Assembly (NCBI RefSeq): GCF_001477495.1
Contig: NZ_LDTF01000029.1
Span: 1 to 64,000, forward strand
Origin: Sphingomonas yabuuchiae
GTDB taxonomy: Bacteria; Pseudomonadota; Alphaproteobacteria; Sphingomonadales; Sphingomonadaceae
Direction: 5' to 3'
DNA: 64,000 bases
Shown here: positions 1-8,598 of the stretch, piece by piece
How positions within the stretch are numbered: position 1 is the stretch's first letter
Layout: each line of letters starts with the position of its first letter
Position numbers and translations under genes: made by a program
Notes under the pieces: generated by a model
Database searches by the model: none
The model's input: the letters and a program-made list of their open reading frames with translations, nothing else
What the model was told of the DNA's origin: nothing

Positions 1-73
1 TGTCATGCACCGATCACACTCACATCCTACACTAGCCTCTTCGTCGGCCGCGTCAGCTGTGTATACGAGACAT
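1..73. other. Residual Illumina Nextera adapter (not genomic)
   Basis: Positions 55-73 match the 19-bp Tn5 mosaic end with three mismatches. Positions 41-54 match the Nextera read-1 stub TCGTCGGCAGCGTC with one mismatch. Positions 33-40 match an 8-base i5 index (TATCCTCT) with one mismatch, and positions 4-32 partly match the P5 flow-cell primer. The order and spacing are exactly those of a Nextera P5 adapter, with mismatches increasing outward as expected of low-quality read ends. Genomic sequence probably begins at about 74, so the window starts at a contig end. Confidence 0.93.
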
Positions 74-1019
74 CCTGGAAGTCCTGCCCCCCGAGCGCCG
101 CCACGGCCAGCCCGGACAGTGCCGCGATGGCGGCCGACCCGCCGCGCGCCGCCCCCTGTTCGTCGCGCAACCCCGCCAGCGTCTCGCCCAGCCCCAGCCC
201 CAGCGCTCCGGCAATGGCGATCAGCAGGCCGAAAGCCGGAAAGCCGGACAGGATCACTACCAGTCCAAGCAGCCCCAGCCCGGCCCCTACCCCGCCAGCG
301 ACATGGGCGGGCACCGACCGCTCGACCAGGCGCGGCAGCGCGAGGCGCGCAATGGGGGCCAGGATGTAGCGATCGAACCAGCTCCGCCGTCCCGACACCA
401 GCCGCGCGACGACCGCCCGCCCTCGCGCGTCCAGCGCCTCAGCACGGTGGACGATGCCATGACCCGCCTTTTCCGCATCGGCGGGCAGCAGGATATGCGT
501 CGCCCGCGCTTGCGCCGCGAGACGCAACAACGTCGATTGCGGGTCATAGTCGCGAGGCAGGGCCGCCACTTCGGCCACCCGGCGCGGATCGAGCCGCGCG
601 ACGCCCGCCCAGGCCATCTGTCCGCCCACCCGCTCCAGCCCGGCTTCGGCCTCCGCCTCGGGCAGCACGATCAGCGCGTCATGCCCGGCGTCACGCAGGA
701 CCAGCGCGATCGTATCCTCGGTGGTGATCAGGCCATCGGCCAGCACGAGCAGCCGCGACAGGGGATGAAGTTTCTCCGACGCCTCCACCGCGCTGCGCAC
801 CGTATCGACCACCACGCCCCGCTGGGCGATGCGGGCGATCGCGCCGAGCAGTTCGGGGGTCAGGCGCGCGACGACGATGATGATCTGCGCGGCCCCCGCC
901 GCGATCAGCAGGCGCGCCTGATATTCGATCAGGGTGACACCCGCAAACGGCAGGGTCGCCGTCAACCGCCCGGGGCGGTCGTCGGCATCGTCAATCGCAA
1001 AGAGAAGACCGGAAAGCAT
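74..1019 (-). CDS. Nucleotidyltransferase-like protein with hydrophobic C-terminal domain, 3' end truncated by contig end
   Basis: About 315 residues of genuine coding sequence; the apparent C-terminus beyond residue 315 is translated adapter. The N-terminal half (about 1-200) has the alternating strand/helix look of a nucleotidyltransferase fold, but without a clear LxGGxGxR signature. After a basic stretch near residue 215 (RRSWFDRYILAPIARLALPR) come hydrophobic, glycine-rich segments (about 240-310). This order recalls fusions of a nucleotidyltransferase with a CDP-alcohol phosphotransferase (inositol-phosphate pathway type), but the DG(x)2AR metal motif is not evident, so the activity is unproven. 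The start at 1019 is ATG. It lies 54 bp downstream of the HPt-like gene in the same direction and may be cotranscribed. The true stop codon is outside the window. Confidence 0.55.
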
Positions 1020-1073
1020 CGCGTGCTGTTAGGCGCTAGAGACGCGCCATGCCAGCCCCGACCCGGTCAAGGG

Positions 1074-1367
1074 TCAAAGGCGCGCGACCTGATCCCCGAT
1101 CCGGTCGAGCAACTGCGGGTCCGGGCTTTCCAGGTCCGCCGCCTGCGCCGCCAGGGTCATCAGCGGCAGGGCGTTGACGCTGGCCGCCAGCCCTTTGAGC
1201 CGCAACGCCGCCTCGCGCCATTCCGCGGCGTCCTCGGCCATGTGCATGGCCTCCATCGCACGGGTCACGCCCTCGACAAAGGCGCGGCGCAATTCCTGGA
1301 TCACGGCCGGTTCGTCACCTGCCACCGCCGCCAAAGTAGAATCGATCGTTCCGTGCTCGTAAGTCAT
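1074..1367 (-). CDS. HPt-like four-helix protein lacking the phospho-accepting histidine
   Basis: A 97-residue all-helical protein. Residues 50-66 (EWREAALRLKGLAASVN) align with the HPt signature in which the phosphorylated residue sits in A-H-x-L-K-G; here that position is Leu55, so phosphotransfer through it is impossible. The ATG at 1367 is preferred over an in-frame GTG at 1376 because a purine-rich GAGGG lies just upstream, although the spacing is short. The gene is divergent from the large coiled-coil gene at 1470, with about 100 bp between them for promoters. Either it is a degenerate HPt acting by binding alone, or the resemblance is structural only. No kinase or receiver gene is adjacent. 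Confidence 0.6.
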   Translation of the reverse strand: MTYEHGTIDSTLAAVAGDEPAVIQELRRAFVEGVTRAMEAMHMAEDAAEWREAALRLKGLAASVNALPLMTLAAQAADLESPDPQLLDRIGDQVARL

Positions 1368-1469
1368 TGCCCTCACTTAAACCCGAACGCGGCTCGCACG
1401 GAATAGCGCAATTCGCTTTCTGCCATCGGCAAACGTGATAAACCGGCCCATTGTGACACGGGGGCCCAG

Positions 1470-3806
1470 ATGATCGTCGATATGCGCGCAGAGCGTCAGG
1501 ACAGGTCGGACATGCCGAACGCAGAGGCGGATATGCAAGACCATAACGTCCAGCCCCCGGCCGGAAAAGTCTCGTCCGTCCCGCCGGCCGCCGAGTCCTC
1601 GCCCTTCGGCGTCTGGCTGGACGAAGACACCGCCCCGGTCGAGCGGCACGAGCCCTCACCCGCGCGTTGGCCGTTGATCGTGGCGATCCTGGTCTCGGTC
1701 CTGTGGGCGACGGCCATCCTGTCCTGGGGTATCTCGGCCAGCCCGATATTGTCCCCCGCGACACTGGCCCCGCTGGGTACGCTCGCGCTGGCCGGTCCGA
1801 TGCTGATCGCGGTCCTGTGGCTGGTCGGCCAGCGCAGCAGCCGCGCCGAGCAACGCCGCTTCGCGCTGACCGCGCGGGACATGCGCGAGGAAGCGGCGGC
1901 GTTGGAGCGCGCGGTCGGCGCGATCGGTCAGGCGCTGTCCGCCAATCGCTTCGAATTGTCGGCCCAGGCGATCGCCCTGTCCGAAATGGCGCAGGCGGCC
2001 GAGACGCGCTTCAGGACGATCGCCCGTGATTTGACCGACGATATCCAGATGGTCGAGGCGCATGGCCGCACGCTGGCCGATATCGCCGTGACCAGCCAGT
2101 CGAGCATGACCCAGCTGCTCGAAGCCCTGCCCCGCGCGGCAGAGGAGATCGGCCAGGCATCCGACCGGATGGCGGAGGCGGCGCGCTCGGCGCACATCCA
2201 TGCGGTGGAGCTGGACGCCCAATTCGTCGCGCTCGGTCGGCGCGGGCAGGATGCGGACACCATCGCCAGCGGCGCGGCGCTTCGCCTGGCCACGCACATC
2301 GAACAGATGGAGGAAACCAGCCGCGTCGCCGGGGTGCATCTGGAAACCGTCACCGGCAACCTGGCCAATACGATCGACGCGCTGCTCGACCGGACGGCCC
2401 AGGCCATCGACCAGTCCCGCCTGGGCATCACCGCGCAGGGCGAGGAGATGCTGGCAATGGTCGCGTCGAACCAGGCGGCGCTCGACCGGGCTGCGCGGGA
2501 CAGTGCCGATGCGCTGGCCGAACGCCTGACCACGGTGGACGGCGCCATCGCCCGCCTGACCGCCGAGCTCGAGGCCCAGCGGATGGCGGGCGAGACCATG
2601 ATCGACACGCTCGACACCGAATTGGAGCGGGTCGAGACACGCATCGCGGTACTCCACGCCCAAGGCACCGAAAAGTCGCAGATGCTGGCCGCCTCGATCA
2701 GTGCCCTGGGGGGCTCGGCCGATGCGATGACCGACGCGCTGGAGGCGGGTGAGACCATGGCGAACCGCGTCATCGGCACGACCGAGACGCTGCTGATCGC
2801 GCTCGATGCCGCCGCGCGCGAGATCGACGAGACGCTGCCCGAGGCGCTCGGGCGGCTCGACCAGCGAATGCATGCCAGCCATGAGGTCGTCGTCGAGACC
2901 AAGCCCGAACTGCTCGCTTTGGTCGCTGCGGCCGAGAGCACGCATGAGGCGATCGAGGCGATTGCCGACGTCATTGCCGAGCAGCGCCAGACGCTGGAGA
3001 CGCTGTCGGGCTCGCTGATCGAGACCCTGTCGACCGGGCGGGCCAAGGCGGATGCCCTGGGCATGATGGTCGAGGAAACGATCGAACGCTCGCACCAGTT
3101 CGCCGACGAGGCCGCACCCAAGCTGGTCGATGCGCTGCTCCGGGTCCGCGAAACCGCCGCCACGGCCGCCGAAAAGGCGCGCGAGACGCTGGCCGACGTC
3201 ATTCCCCAAGCCGCCAGCGCGCTGGAAATCGCCAGTGCGGAGGCGATGCGGCGCGCGACTGGCGACACCGTCGAGCGGCAGGTTCACGCCATCGTCGATG
3301 CCACCCAGAATGCGGTCGAGGCCGCCACGCGCGCGACCGAGCGGCTGGCACGGCAGGCGGACATGATCGTCGAGAAGACGGCGATCGTCGAATCGCGGAT
3401 CGAAGAGGCCCGGACCGAACGCGAGGAAGCCGATCGCGACAATTTCGCCCGCCGCGCTTCGCTGCTGGTCGAATCGCTCAACTCGGCGTCGATCGACATC
3501 GCCAAAATCTATGCCCCCGAAGTCACCGACAGCGCCTGGGCCGCCTATCTGAAGGGCGATCGTGGTGTCTTCACCCGGCGTGCGGTGCGCATCCTCGACT
3601 CCCATCAGGCGCGCGGCATCGCCGATTTGTATGACGAGGATCCCAAGTTCCGCGATCACGTGAACCGCTATATCCATGACTTCGAGGCGATGCTGCGTGG
3701 CGTGCTGGCGCAGCGTGACGGATCGCCGCTGGGCGTCACGCTGCTGTCGTCGGATATGGGCAAGCTCTATGTCGCGCTGGCCCAGGCCATCGAGCGGCTG
3801 CGATAA
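1470..3806 (+). CDS. Large inner-membrane coiled-coil protein, polarity/TipN-like (function unproven)
   Basis: 778 residues. A short cytoplasmic N-terminus is followed by two hydrophobic helices at about 67-89 and 97-120, then more than 500 residues rich in A, E, T, R and D with heptad character (about 125-640), and a better-ordered C-terminal domain (about 655-778, beginning near NFARRASLLVESLNSASIDI). Two N-terminal membrane helices plus a very long coiled coil is the architecture of the Caulobacter pole marker TipN; that assignment is inference from architecture, not from a recognised motif. It could also be an unrelated scaffold or a receptor-like coiled coil. Possible starts are ATG 1470 and in-frame ATG 1512; neither has a decisive ribosome-binding site. 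It stands alone, divergent from the HPt-like gene. Confidence 0.6.
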   Translation: MIVDMRAERQDRSDMPNAEADMQDHNVQPPAGKVSSVPPAAESSPFGVWLDEDTAPVERHEPSPARWPLIVAILVSVLWATAILSWGISASPILSPATLAPLGTLALAGPMLIAVLWLVGQRSSRAEQRRFALTARDMREEAAALERAVGAIGQALSANRFELSAQAIALSEMAQAAETRFRTIARDLTDDIQMVEAHGRTLADIAVTSQSSMTQLLEALPRAAEEIGQASDRMAEAARSAHIHAVELDAQFVALGRRGQDADTIASGAALRLATHIEQMEETSRVAGVHLETVTGNLANTIDALLDRTAQAIDQSRLGITAQGEEMLAMVASNQAALDRAARDSADALAERLTTVDGAIARLTAELEAQRMAGETMIDTLDTELERVETRIAVLHAQGTEKSQMLAASISALGGSADAMTDALEAGETMANRVIGTTETLLIALDAAAREIDETLPEALGRLDQRMHASHEVVVETKPELLALVAAAESTHEAIEAIADVIAEQRQTLETLSGSLIETLSTGRAKADALGMMVEETIERSHQFADEAAPKLVDALLRVRETAATAAEKARETLADVIPQAASALEIASAEAMRRATGDTVERQVHAIVDATQNAVEAATRATERLARQADMIVEKTAIVESRIEEARTEREEADRDNFARRASLLVESLNSASIDIAKIYAPEVTDSAWAAYLKGDRGVFTRRAVRILDSHQARGIADLYDEDPKFRDHVNRYIHDFEAMLRGVLAQRDGSPLGVTLLSSDMGKLYVALAQAIERLR

Positions 3807-3881
3807 TCGCCGGCCATCTGGCGCACCTCGCTCAGTGCGAATGGAGGGGCGGAGGTCGCGATCGATCCTTGCTCCAACCTT

Positions 3882-3910
3882 CGTTCCGCCTGAGCGAAGT
3901 CGAACGCCAC
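3882..3910. repeat. Single arm of a dispersed intergenic repeat
   Basis: The 29 bases read CGTTC-GCC-GAGCGAAGTCGAA-GCCAC with variable positions and match the right arm of the inverted repeat at 32620-32717 with three mismatches. It sits in the 109-bp gap between the converging coiled-coil gene and the VOC gene. Nothing else is recognisable in this gap. Confidence 0.6.
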
Positions 3911-3915
3911 GCCCC

Positions 3916-4284
3916 TCATCCGTTCAGGGCATAGACCCGCAACCGGTGCCCATCGGGGTCCAGCCCCACGAAGCTCCGCCCGAACGGGCGGTCCGTGGGC
4001 GGCATCAGCATCGTCACCCCCTTGGCGAGCCAATCCGCATGACATGCGTCCACGCCGTCATGGTCGCGACGAAACCCCAGTTCGATGACACCCGACGCAC
4101 CTTGGGCTGGCGGATCGATCACGTCACGACGCCAAAGGCCCAGCGTCGTCCCGGAGTCGAGGGCGAACAGGGTAAAGGCCTCACCGGCGTCGACGGGGTC
4201 GCGTTGCAACACCCCGCGATAAAAGTCGGTGCTGACACGCATATCGGCGATATGCAGCAGGATGGTCGTCGTCGGGCAGGTCAT
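3916..4284 (-). CDS. VOC-superfamily protein (glyoxalase/bleomycin-resistance fold)
   Basis: 122 residues, the usual size of a single-chain VOC protein with two beta-alpha-beta-beta-beta modules. The first module starts with TTTILLHIADMRVSTDFYRG, the classic opening of the family, and the second ends with FVGLDPDGHRLRVYAL, the typical 'DPDGH' closing strand. Metal ligands are not obvious, so the enzymatic reaction cannot be named; members include dioxygenases, glyoxalases and resistance proteins. It follows the WYL regulator gene with a 32-bp gap on the same strand and may be its target or a partner. The start is ATG. Confidence 0.8.
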   Translation of the reverse strand: MTCPTTTILLHIADMRVSTDFYRGVLQRDPVDAGEAFTLFALDSGTTLGLWRRDVIDPPAQGASGVIELGFRRDHDGVDACHADWLAKGVTMLMPPTDRPFGRSFVGLDPDGHRLRVYALNG

Positions 4285-4316
4285 GGCAAAGCTCCTTCGT
4301 TCGAGAGGAGGTCCGC

Positions 4317-5042
4317 CTATCCGACGGCTGCGTCAGTTTCCGTCAGCAGGAAGCGCTCCTGCGGAATGCCCGCCGCTTCGCGCCATTCGCGCAGCAAAAC
4401 GGCGCGGCGACGCGGATAACGCTCCGGCATGGCGCGCGCAGTGACGATGCGGTCGATACGGAAGGTACGATAATCGCCGCGCAACTCGCACCAGCCGAGC
4501 AGCACATCGGCCCGGTCGAACAGCGCGATCGCGAAGGGCCAGATGGTCCGCTCCGACGCTTCACCCTGTGCGTCGCGGTAGACCAGCGACAGACGCCGCT
4601 CGCTCCGGATCGCCGCCCGTAGAGGTGCCGGATCGACCTCTCCCTCATAGGCTTCCGACCGCAGACCTATGAACAGCGCCGTGTCACGCATCGCCTCGGC
4701 CTGTTCGGGGGTCATCGCGCGCATGATCCGCGCGGCGGCACTGCGCGCCGCCTGGCCCATTGCCGGGTCCGCGCGCTCGGCAACCATGCGCGCTCCCAGA
4801 ACCAGCGCCTCGACCTCCTCGACGGGGAAACTCATCGGCGGCAGCATGAAACCGGGCTTCAGGCGATAGCCCACCCCCGCCCCGCCCTCGACATCCGCGC
4901 CCATCGCCTGAAGCGTCGCGATATCGCGGTACAGCGTGCGAAGCGAAATGCCGAGTTGCTCGGCCAGATGCCGCCCGGATACGACGCCGCTCTGGCGGTG
5001 GAGCAGATGGAGCAGGTCGAACAGGCGGGACGCACGCGCCAT
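4317..5042 (-). CDS. YafY-type transcriptional regulator (HTH + WYL domain)
   Basis: 241 residues. Residues 1-60 form a DeoR-like winged helix (LFDLLHLLHRQSGVVSGRHL, then LGISLRTLYRDIATLQ as the recognition region). Residues about 140-225 form the WYL ligand-sensing domain, with RRLSLVYRDAQGEASERTIW and YRTFRIDRI as its characteristic strands. WYL regulators bind ligands such as nucleotides or nucleic acids through this domain; the ligand here is unknown. The ATG at 5042 is one base past the stop of the DUF1467 gene, so it can be translated from the long upstream transcript. The VOC gene follows in the same direction. Confidence 0.88.
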   Translation of the reverse strand: MARASRLFDLLHLLHRQSGVVSGRHLAEQLGISLRTLYRDIATLQAMGADVEGGAGVGYRLKPGFMLPPMSFPVEEVEALVLGARMVAERADPAMGQAARSAAARIMRAMTPEQAEAMRDTALFIGLRSEAYEGEVDPAPLRAAIRSERRLSLVYRDAQGEASERTIWPFAIALFDRADVLLGWCELRGDYRTFRIDRIVTARAMPERYPRRRAVLLREWREAAGIPQERFLLTETDAAVG

Positions 5043-5043
5043 G

Positions 5044-5319
5044 TCAGACGCCCCGGCTTACCCCGCTCCAGTCGAGCATGTCGGCCGTGATCCAGCCATA
5101 GACGTAATTTAGATAGAACAGCACGAACATCACCGTCGCCACGATCGTCGTGCGCAGAAAGAAGCGGCCGATTAGAAAGACATGCGGTGCGCTCTCGGCG
5201 GTGCCGGGAACATGCTCGCCCCCCGCCTCATGCGTGGTCCTGACCCCGAAGGGCAGGACCAGGAACACGGCGAGGAACCAGAACAGGACGTAGATCGCGA
5301 GGGCCGACGTCCAGTGCAT
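5044..5319 (-). CDS. DUF1467 family small membrane protein
   Basis: 91 residues with two hydrophobic helices, at about 5-27 (ALAIYVLFWFLAVFLVLPFG) and 53-78 (FFLRTTIVATVMFVLFYLNY), joined by a short loop rich in G, E and H. This matches the alphaproteobacterial DUF1467 family, whose members are usually found right after the RNase J gene, as here (4-bp gap). Its role is unknown; the conserved neighbourhood suggests a link to membrane or RNA processes, but that is inference. The start is ATG. Confidence 0.88.
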   Translation of the reverse strand: MHWTSALAIYVLFWFLAVFLVLPFGVRTTHEAGGEHVPGTAESAPHVFLIGRFFLRTTIVATVMFVLFYLNYVYGWITADMLDWSGVSRGV

Positions 5320-5323
5320 GGCC

Positions 5324-6958
5324 TTATCCCTCGATCAGCAGGACATCGACGATCGGCTTCTTGCCGGTCCAGCGCGTCGCAACCTTGCGCACCGACAGGC
5401 GGATATCCTCGCGCAACTTGTCGGTATTGCGGCGCGGGCCATCGACCGCCTTTGCCGCAGCCGCCACCGCTTCGGCGATGAAGGCGTCACGCTCGTCCTC
5501 GACGGGCACGCCCTGGACGCGGATCTGCGGGCTGCCAACCAGCCGCCCCTTGGCGACCGCGACGCCGACCGAAATCTGGCCGTTGATCGCCAGCTTGCGC
5601 CGCTCGTTCATCGTCGAGCCGTCCGACGGCAGAATGACGTCGCCGTCCAGCACTAGGCGACCGACCGGCACATTTCCGATCTTGGTGGCGTTGCCCGGCA
5701 GCAGGCGGACCATGTCGCCGTCCGACTGGACGATGGTCGCGGGCACGCCCTGCGTCGTGGCGAAGCGGGCATGCTCCATCATGTGCCGCATCTCGCCGTG
5801 CACCGGCATCAGCGTGCGGGGGCGCAGCCACTTGTACATCTGCGCCAGTTCGGGCTGGCCGGGATGGCCCGAGACATGGACATGCGCCTGACGCTCGGTG
5901 ACCATGCGGACGCCCTTCCCCGCCAGGATGTTCTGGATACGGCCGACCGCCGTCTCGTTGCCGGGAATCTGGCGCGCGGAGAAGATGACGGTATCGCCGG
6001 TGTCGAGCCGGATCGTGTGGCTACCCTCGGCGATGCGCGACAGCGCCGCGCGCGGCTCGCCCTGGCCGCCGGTCGCGACGATCAGCACGCGGTCCTTTGG
6101 CAGGCGCATCGCGGTTTCGGGATCGACCGTCTCCGGAAAGCCCTTGAAGTATCCACAGGCCTTGCCGACCTTCAAAATCCGGTCGAGGGAGCGGCCGGTG
6201 ACGCACAGCTTGCGGCCCGTCTCTTTGGCGACCTCGCCCAGCGTCACCAGACGCGCGGCGTTGGAGGCGAAGGTGGTGACGACGACGCGCCCCTTCGCCT
6301 TGGCGACCGTCTCGGCGATACCGGGGCGGACGCTGGCTTCCGAGCCCGAGGCTTCGGTGTTGAAGGCGTTGGTGGAATCGCAGACCAGCACGTCGACGCC
6401 CATGTCGCCGATCGACGACAGTTGCGCCGGGCTGGCGGGCTTGCCGATGACGGGGGTCTGGTCGAGCTTCCAGTCGCCGGTGTGGAACACACGACCCACC
6501 GCCGTCTCGATCAGCAGCGCATTGGCTTCCGGGATCGAGTGCGACAGCGGCACGAAGGTGAAGTCGAACGGGCCGACCTCGAAGGTCTTGCCCGTCTCCA
6601 TGACGCGCAGCTTGACGCGGTTGGCGCTACCCTCTTCCTCCAGCTTGCCGCGCACCAGCCCGGCGGTGAACGCCGTGGCATAGATGGGCACGCCGAGGTC
6701 CTCGGCCAAATAGGGCAGCGCGCCGATATGGTCCTCGTGACCATGGGTCAGCACGATGCCGACCAGGTCGTCCAGCCGGTCCTCAATAAAGCTCAGGTCG
6801 GGCAGGATCACATCGATGCCCGGATAGGCCGGATCGGCAAAGGTGATGCCGCAATCGACCATCACCCACTTACCTTCGGTGCCGTACAGGTTCACGTTCA
6901 TGCCGATTTCGCCCGAGCCACCGAGCGCGCAGAACAGCAATTCTTTCTTGGGAGTCAT
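5324..6958 (-). CDS. rnj: Ribonuclease J (metallo-beta-lactamase/beta-CASP nuclease)
   Basis: 544 residues, the normal length. The N-terminal metallo-beta-lactamase domain carries the zinc motif HGHEDHIG at residues 72-79, preceded by the DCG motif at 35-37. The central beta-CASP domain contains VVTTFASNAARL and a GGQGEPRAALSRIA segment, and the C-terminal region holds HVSGHPGQPEL. RNase J is a cytoplasmic endo- and 5'-3' exoribonuclease that matures rRNA and decays mRNA in alphaproteobacteria. The ATG at 6958 follows a 138-bp spacer after coaX, long enough for its own promoter, although no convincing one was found there. DUF1467 follows immediately. Confidence 0.96.
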   Translation of the reverse strand: MTPKKELLFCALGGSGEIGMNVNLYGTEGKWVMVDCGITFADPAYPGIDVILPDLSFIEDRLDDLVGIVLTHGHEDHIGALPYLAEDLGVPIYATAFTAGLVRGKLEEEGSANRVKLRVMETGKTFEVGPFDFTFVPLSHSIPEANALLIETAVGRVFHTGDWKLDQTPVIGKPASPAQLSSIGDMGVDVLVCDSTNAFNTEASGSEASVRPGIAETVAKAKGRVVVTTFASNAARLVTLGEVAKETGRKLCVTGRSLDRILKVGKACGYFKGFPETVDPETAMRLPKDRVLIVATGGQGEPRAALSRIAEGSHTIRLDTGDTVIFSARQIPGNETAVGRIQNILAGKGVRMVTERQAHVHVSGHPGQPELAQMYKWLRPRTLMPVHGEMRHMMEHARFATTQGVPATIVQSDGDMVRLLPGNATKIGNVPVGRLVLDGDVILPSDGSTMNERRKLAINGQISVGVAVAKGRLVGSPQIRVQGVPVEDERDAFIAEAVAAAAKAVDGPRRNTDKLREDIRLSVRKVATRWTGKKPIVDVLLIEG

Positions 6959-7096
6959 TCACGTCCTGACGATGGAACCCCCGCCCCGCTGCAAGCGAGG
7001 TCCAGGGGCATTAGGTTTTGCGCCGGTCAGGGCGCGGTCATTCTCTTGCGGATACGGGCGCCCAGCGGGTCTTCGCGGGCTGTCCGATCCGAAACT

Positions 7097-7879
7097 TCAA
7101 GCCGCAATATGGGCGCGTTCCCACAGGATCGCCAGCCCCTGAATGGTCAAGTCGGGCTCGATATGATCGAAAACATCCGTATGTGGGCTCAGAAGCGCCG
7201 CCAGTCCGCCGGTCGCGAGCACCTTTACCGGCCGCCCGACCTCGGCCTTCAGCCGCGCGACGAGTCCCTCAATCATCGCCACATAGCCCCAGAAGATGCC
7301 GATATGCATCTGGTCGACCGTATTGCGGCCGATCACGCTGCGGCTTTCCGGCGCCTCGATGGCGATACGCGGCAGCTTGGCGGCCGCCGTCACCAGCGCG
7401 TCGAGCGACAGGTTGATGCCGGGCGCGATGATCCCGCCCTTGTACGCGCCCTGATAGTCGCTGATGTCGAAGGTCGTCGCCGTGCCGAAATCGATGGTGA
7501 TCAGGTCGCCGGGATGAAGTTCGTGGGCGGCGATCGTGTTGACCGCGCGGTCCGCGCCCAGCGAGGCGGGTTCGTCGACATCGATGGCGATGCCCCACTC
7601 CACCGGCGCACGGCCCGCGATCAGCGGCTCGACCTTGAAATATTTCTGCGCCAGCACCTGAAGATTGTGCAGCGCGCGCGGCACGACCGTGGCGATGATG
7701 ACGCCGGTCACATCCTCGCGCGCATAGCCTTCGAGCGCGAGCAATTGGCTGAGCCACACTGCATATTCGTCGCCCGTCCGGCGGGGATCGGTCGCAATGC
7801 GCCAGCGCCCTTTGATCGTCCGCCCTTCGAGCAGCGCGAAGACCACGTTCGTGTTCCCGGCATCGATCGCAAGCAGCAT
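7097..7879 (-). CDS. coaX: Type III pantothenate kinase
   Basis: 260 residues, the usual size. The N-terminus [19 protein letters not shown] is the ASKHA-fold phosphate loop (DxGNT) of Coa[13 protein letters not shown] and [14 protein letters not shown] are the substrate and second phosphate-binding motifs, and [15 protein letters not shown] is the conserved dimer/active-site segment. It phosphorylates pantothenate with ATP, the first step of CoA synthesis, and unlike CoaA is not feedback-inhibited by CoA. It starts 9 bp after birA and so belongs to the tail of the nuo run, a typical alphaproteobacterial arrangement. Confidence 0.96.
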   Translation of the reverse strand: MLLAIDAGNTNVVFALLEGRTIKGRWRIATDPRRTGDEYAVWLSQLLALEGYAREDVTGVIIATVVPRALHNLQVLAQKYFKVEPLIAGRAPVEWGIAIDVDEPASLGADRAVNTIAAHELHPGDLITIDFGTATTFDISDYQGAYKGGIIAPGINLSLDALVTAAAKLPRIAIEAPESRSVIGRNTVDQMHIGIFWGYVAMIEGLVARLKAEVGRPVKVLATGGLAALLSPHTDVFDHIEPDLTIQGLAILWERAHIAA

Positions 7880-7888
7880 GAAAGTCCC

Positions 7889-8593
7889 TCAGACCAGGAA
7901 GATATCGGCGGCATGGATGACATGCGCCGAGCCATCCGCCAAGCCGAGCCGCAATGCGCCGTCGCTCGCCAGCCCGTGAAACGTGCCGGTCAGCACCTGC
8001 CCATCGGGCAGCCTGGCGGTGAGCGACGTACCGTGTGGATGCGCCCTCGCCTCCCAGCGCGCGATGATCGCGGGCAGGCCTTGTTCGCGCCAGATCGCAA
8101 CCCAGCGCGTCATGGCATCGGCGAGCAGCGCCTGCATCGCCTCGGGCGTGACAGCGACGCCATGATCGCCGAGCGCGGTCGTGGCGCGATCGGAAAGGTC
8201 CGGGGCCGACGCCAGGTTGATCCCCATGCCGATGACGATCGCATCGCCCGTACGCTCCAGTAGAATGCCCGACAGCTTGGCCCCGTCGATCAACAGATCG
8301 TTGGGCCATTTCAGCGCCAGTCGCGCGCCGATATCGGGAAGGCAGGTCCGCAGCGCGTCCTCGATCGCCACGGCGGCAACCAGCGCCAGGGTGGCGGCCA
8401 TGGGATCGCCGGGCCGCAATCGCACCAGCGTCGAACCATAGAAATTGCCCGAAGGCGAGGACCAGTCCCGCCCCTGGCGTCCGCGCCCCGCCGTCTGGCG
8501 GTCGGCGCGGAGCCAAAGGCCGTCTTCGCCACCCGCCTCGGCAAGCTGGCGAAGATCGGCATTGGTCGATCCCGTCTCCGGGACGTGTAGCAA
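7889..8593 (-). CDS. birA: Biotin--[acetyl-CoA-carboxylase] ligase, short form without HTH
   Basis: 234 residues. It begins at the catalytic domain (VPETGSTNADLRQLAEAG) and carries the biotinyl-AMP loop GRGRQGRDWSSPSGNFYGS at about residues 37-55 and the WPNDLLIDGAKLSGILLE biotin site. The N-terminal winged helix of E. coli BirA is absent, so it should not repress transcription directly. It attaches biotin to carrier proteins in the cytoplasm. The start is TTG at 8593, the only codon that keeps the conserved N-terminus, five bases after the nuoN stop, which suggests translational coupling to nuoN. Confidence 0.94.
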   Translation of the reverse strand: MLHVPETGSTNADLRQLAEAGGEDGLWLRADRQTAGRGRQGRDWSSPSGNFYGSTLVRLRPGDPMAATLALVAAVAIEDALRTCLPDIGARLALKWPNDLLIDGAKLSGILLERTGDAIVIGMGINLASAPDLSDRATTALGDHGVAVTPEAMQALLADAMTRWVAIWREQGLPAIIARWEARAHPHGTSLTARLPDGQVLTGTFHGLASDGALRLGLADGSAHVIHAADIFLV

Positions 8594-8598
8594 TCGGC

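Noticed and set aside
6959..7096. Possible small gene in the 138-bp gap between coaX and rnj
   Set aside because: Short frames exist, but none has a ribosome-binding site plus a plausible start, so nothing can be supported.
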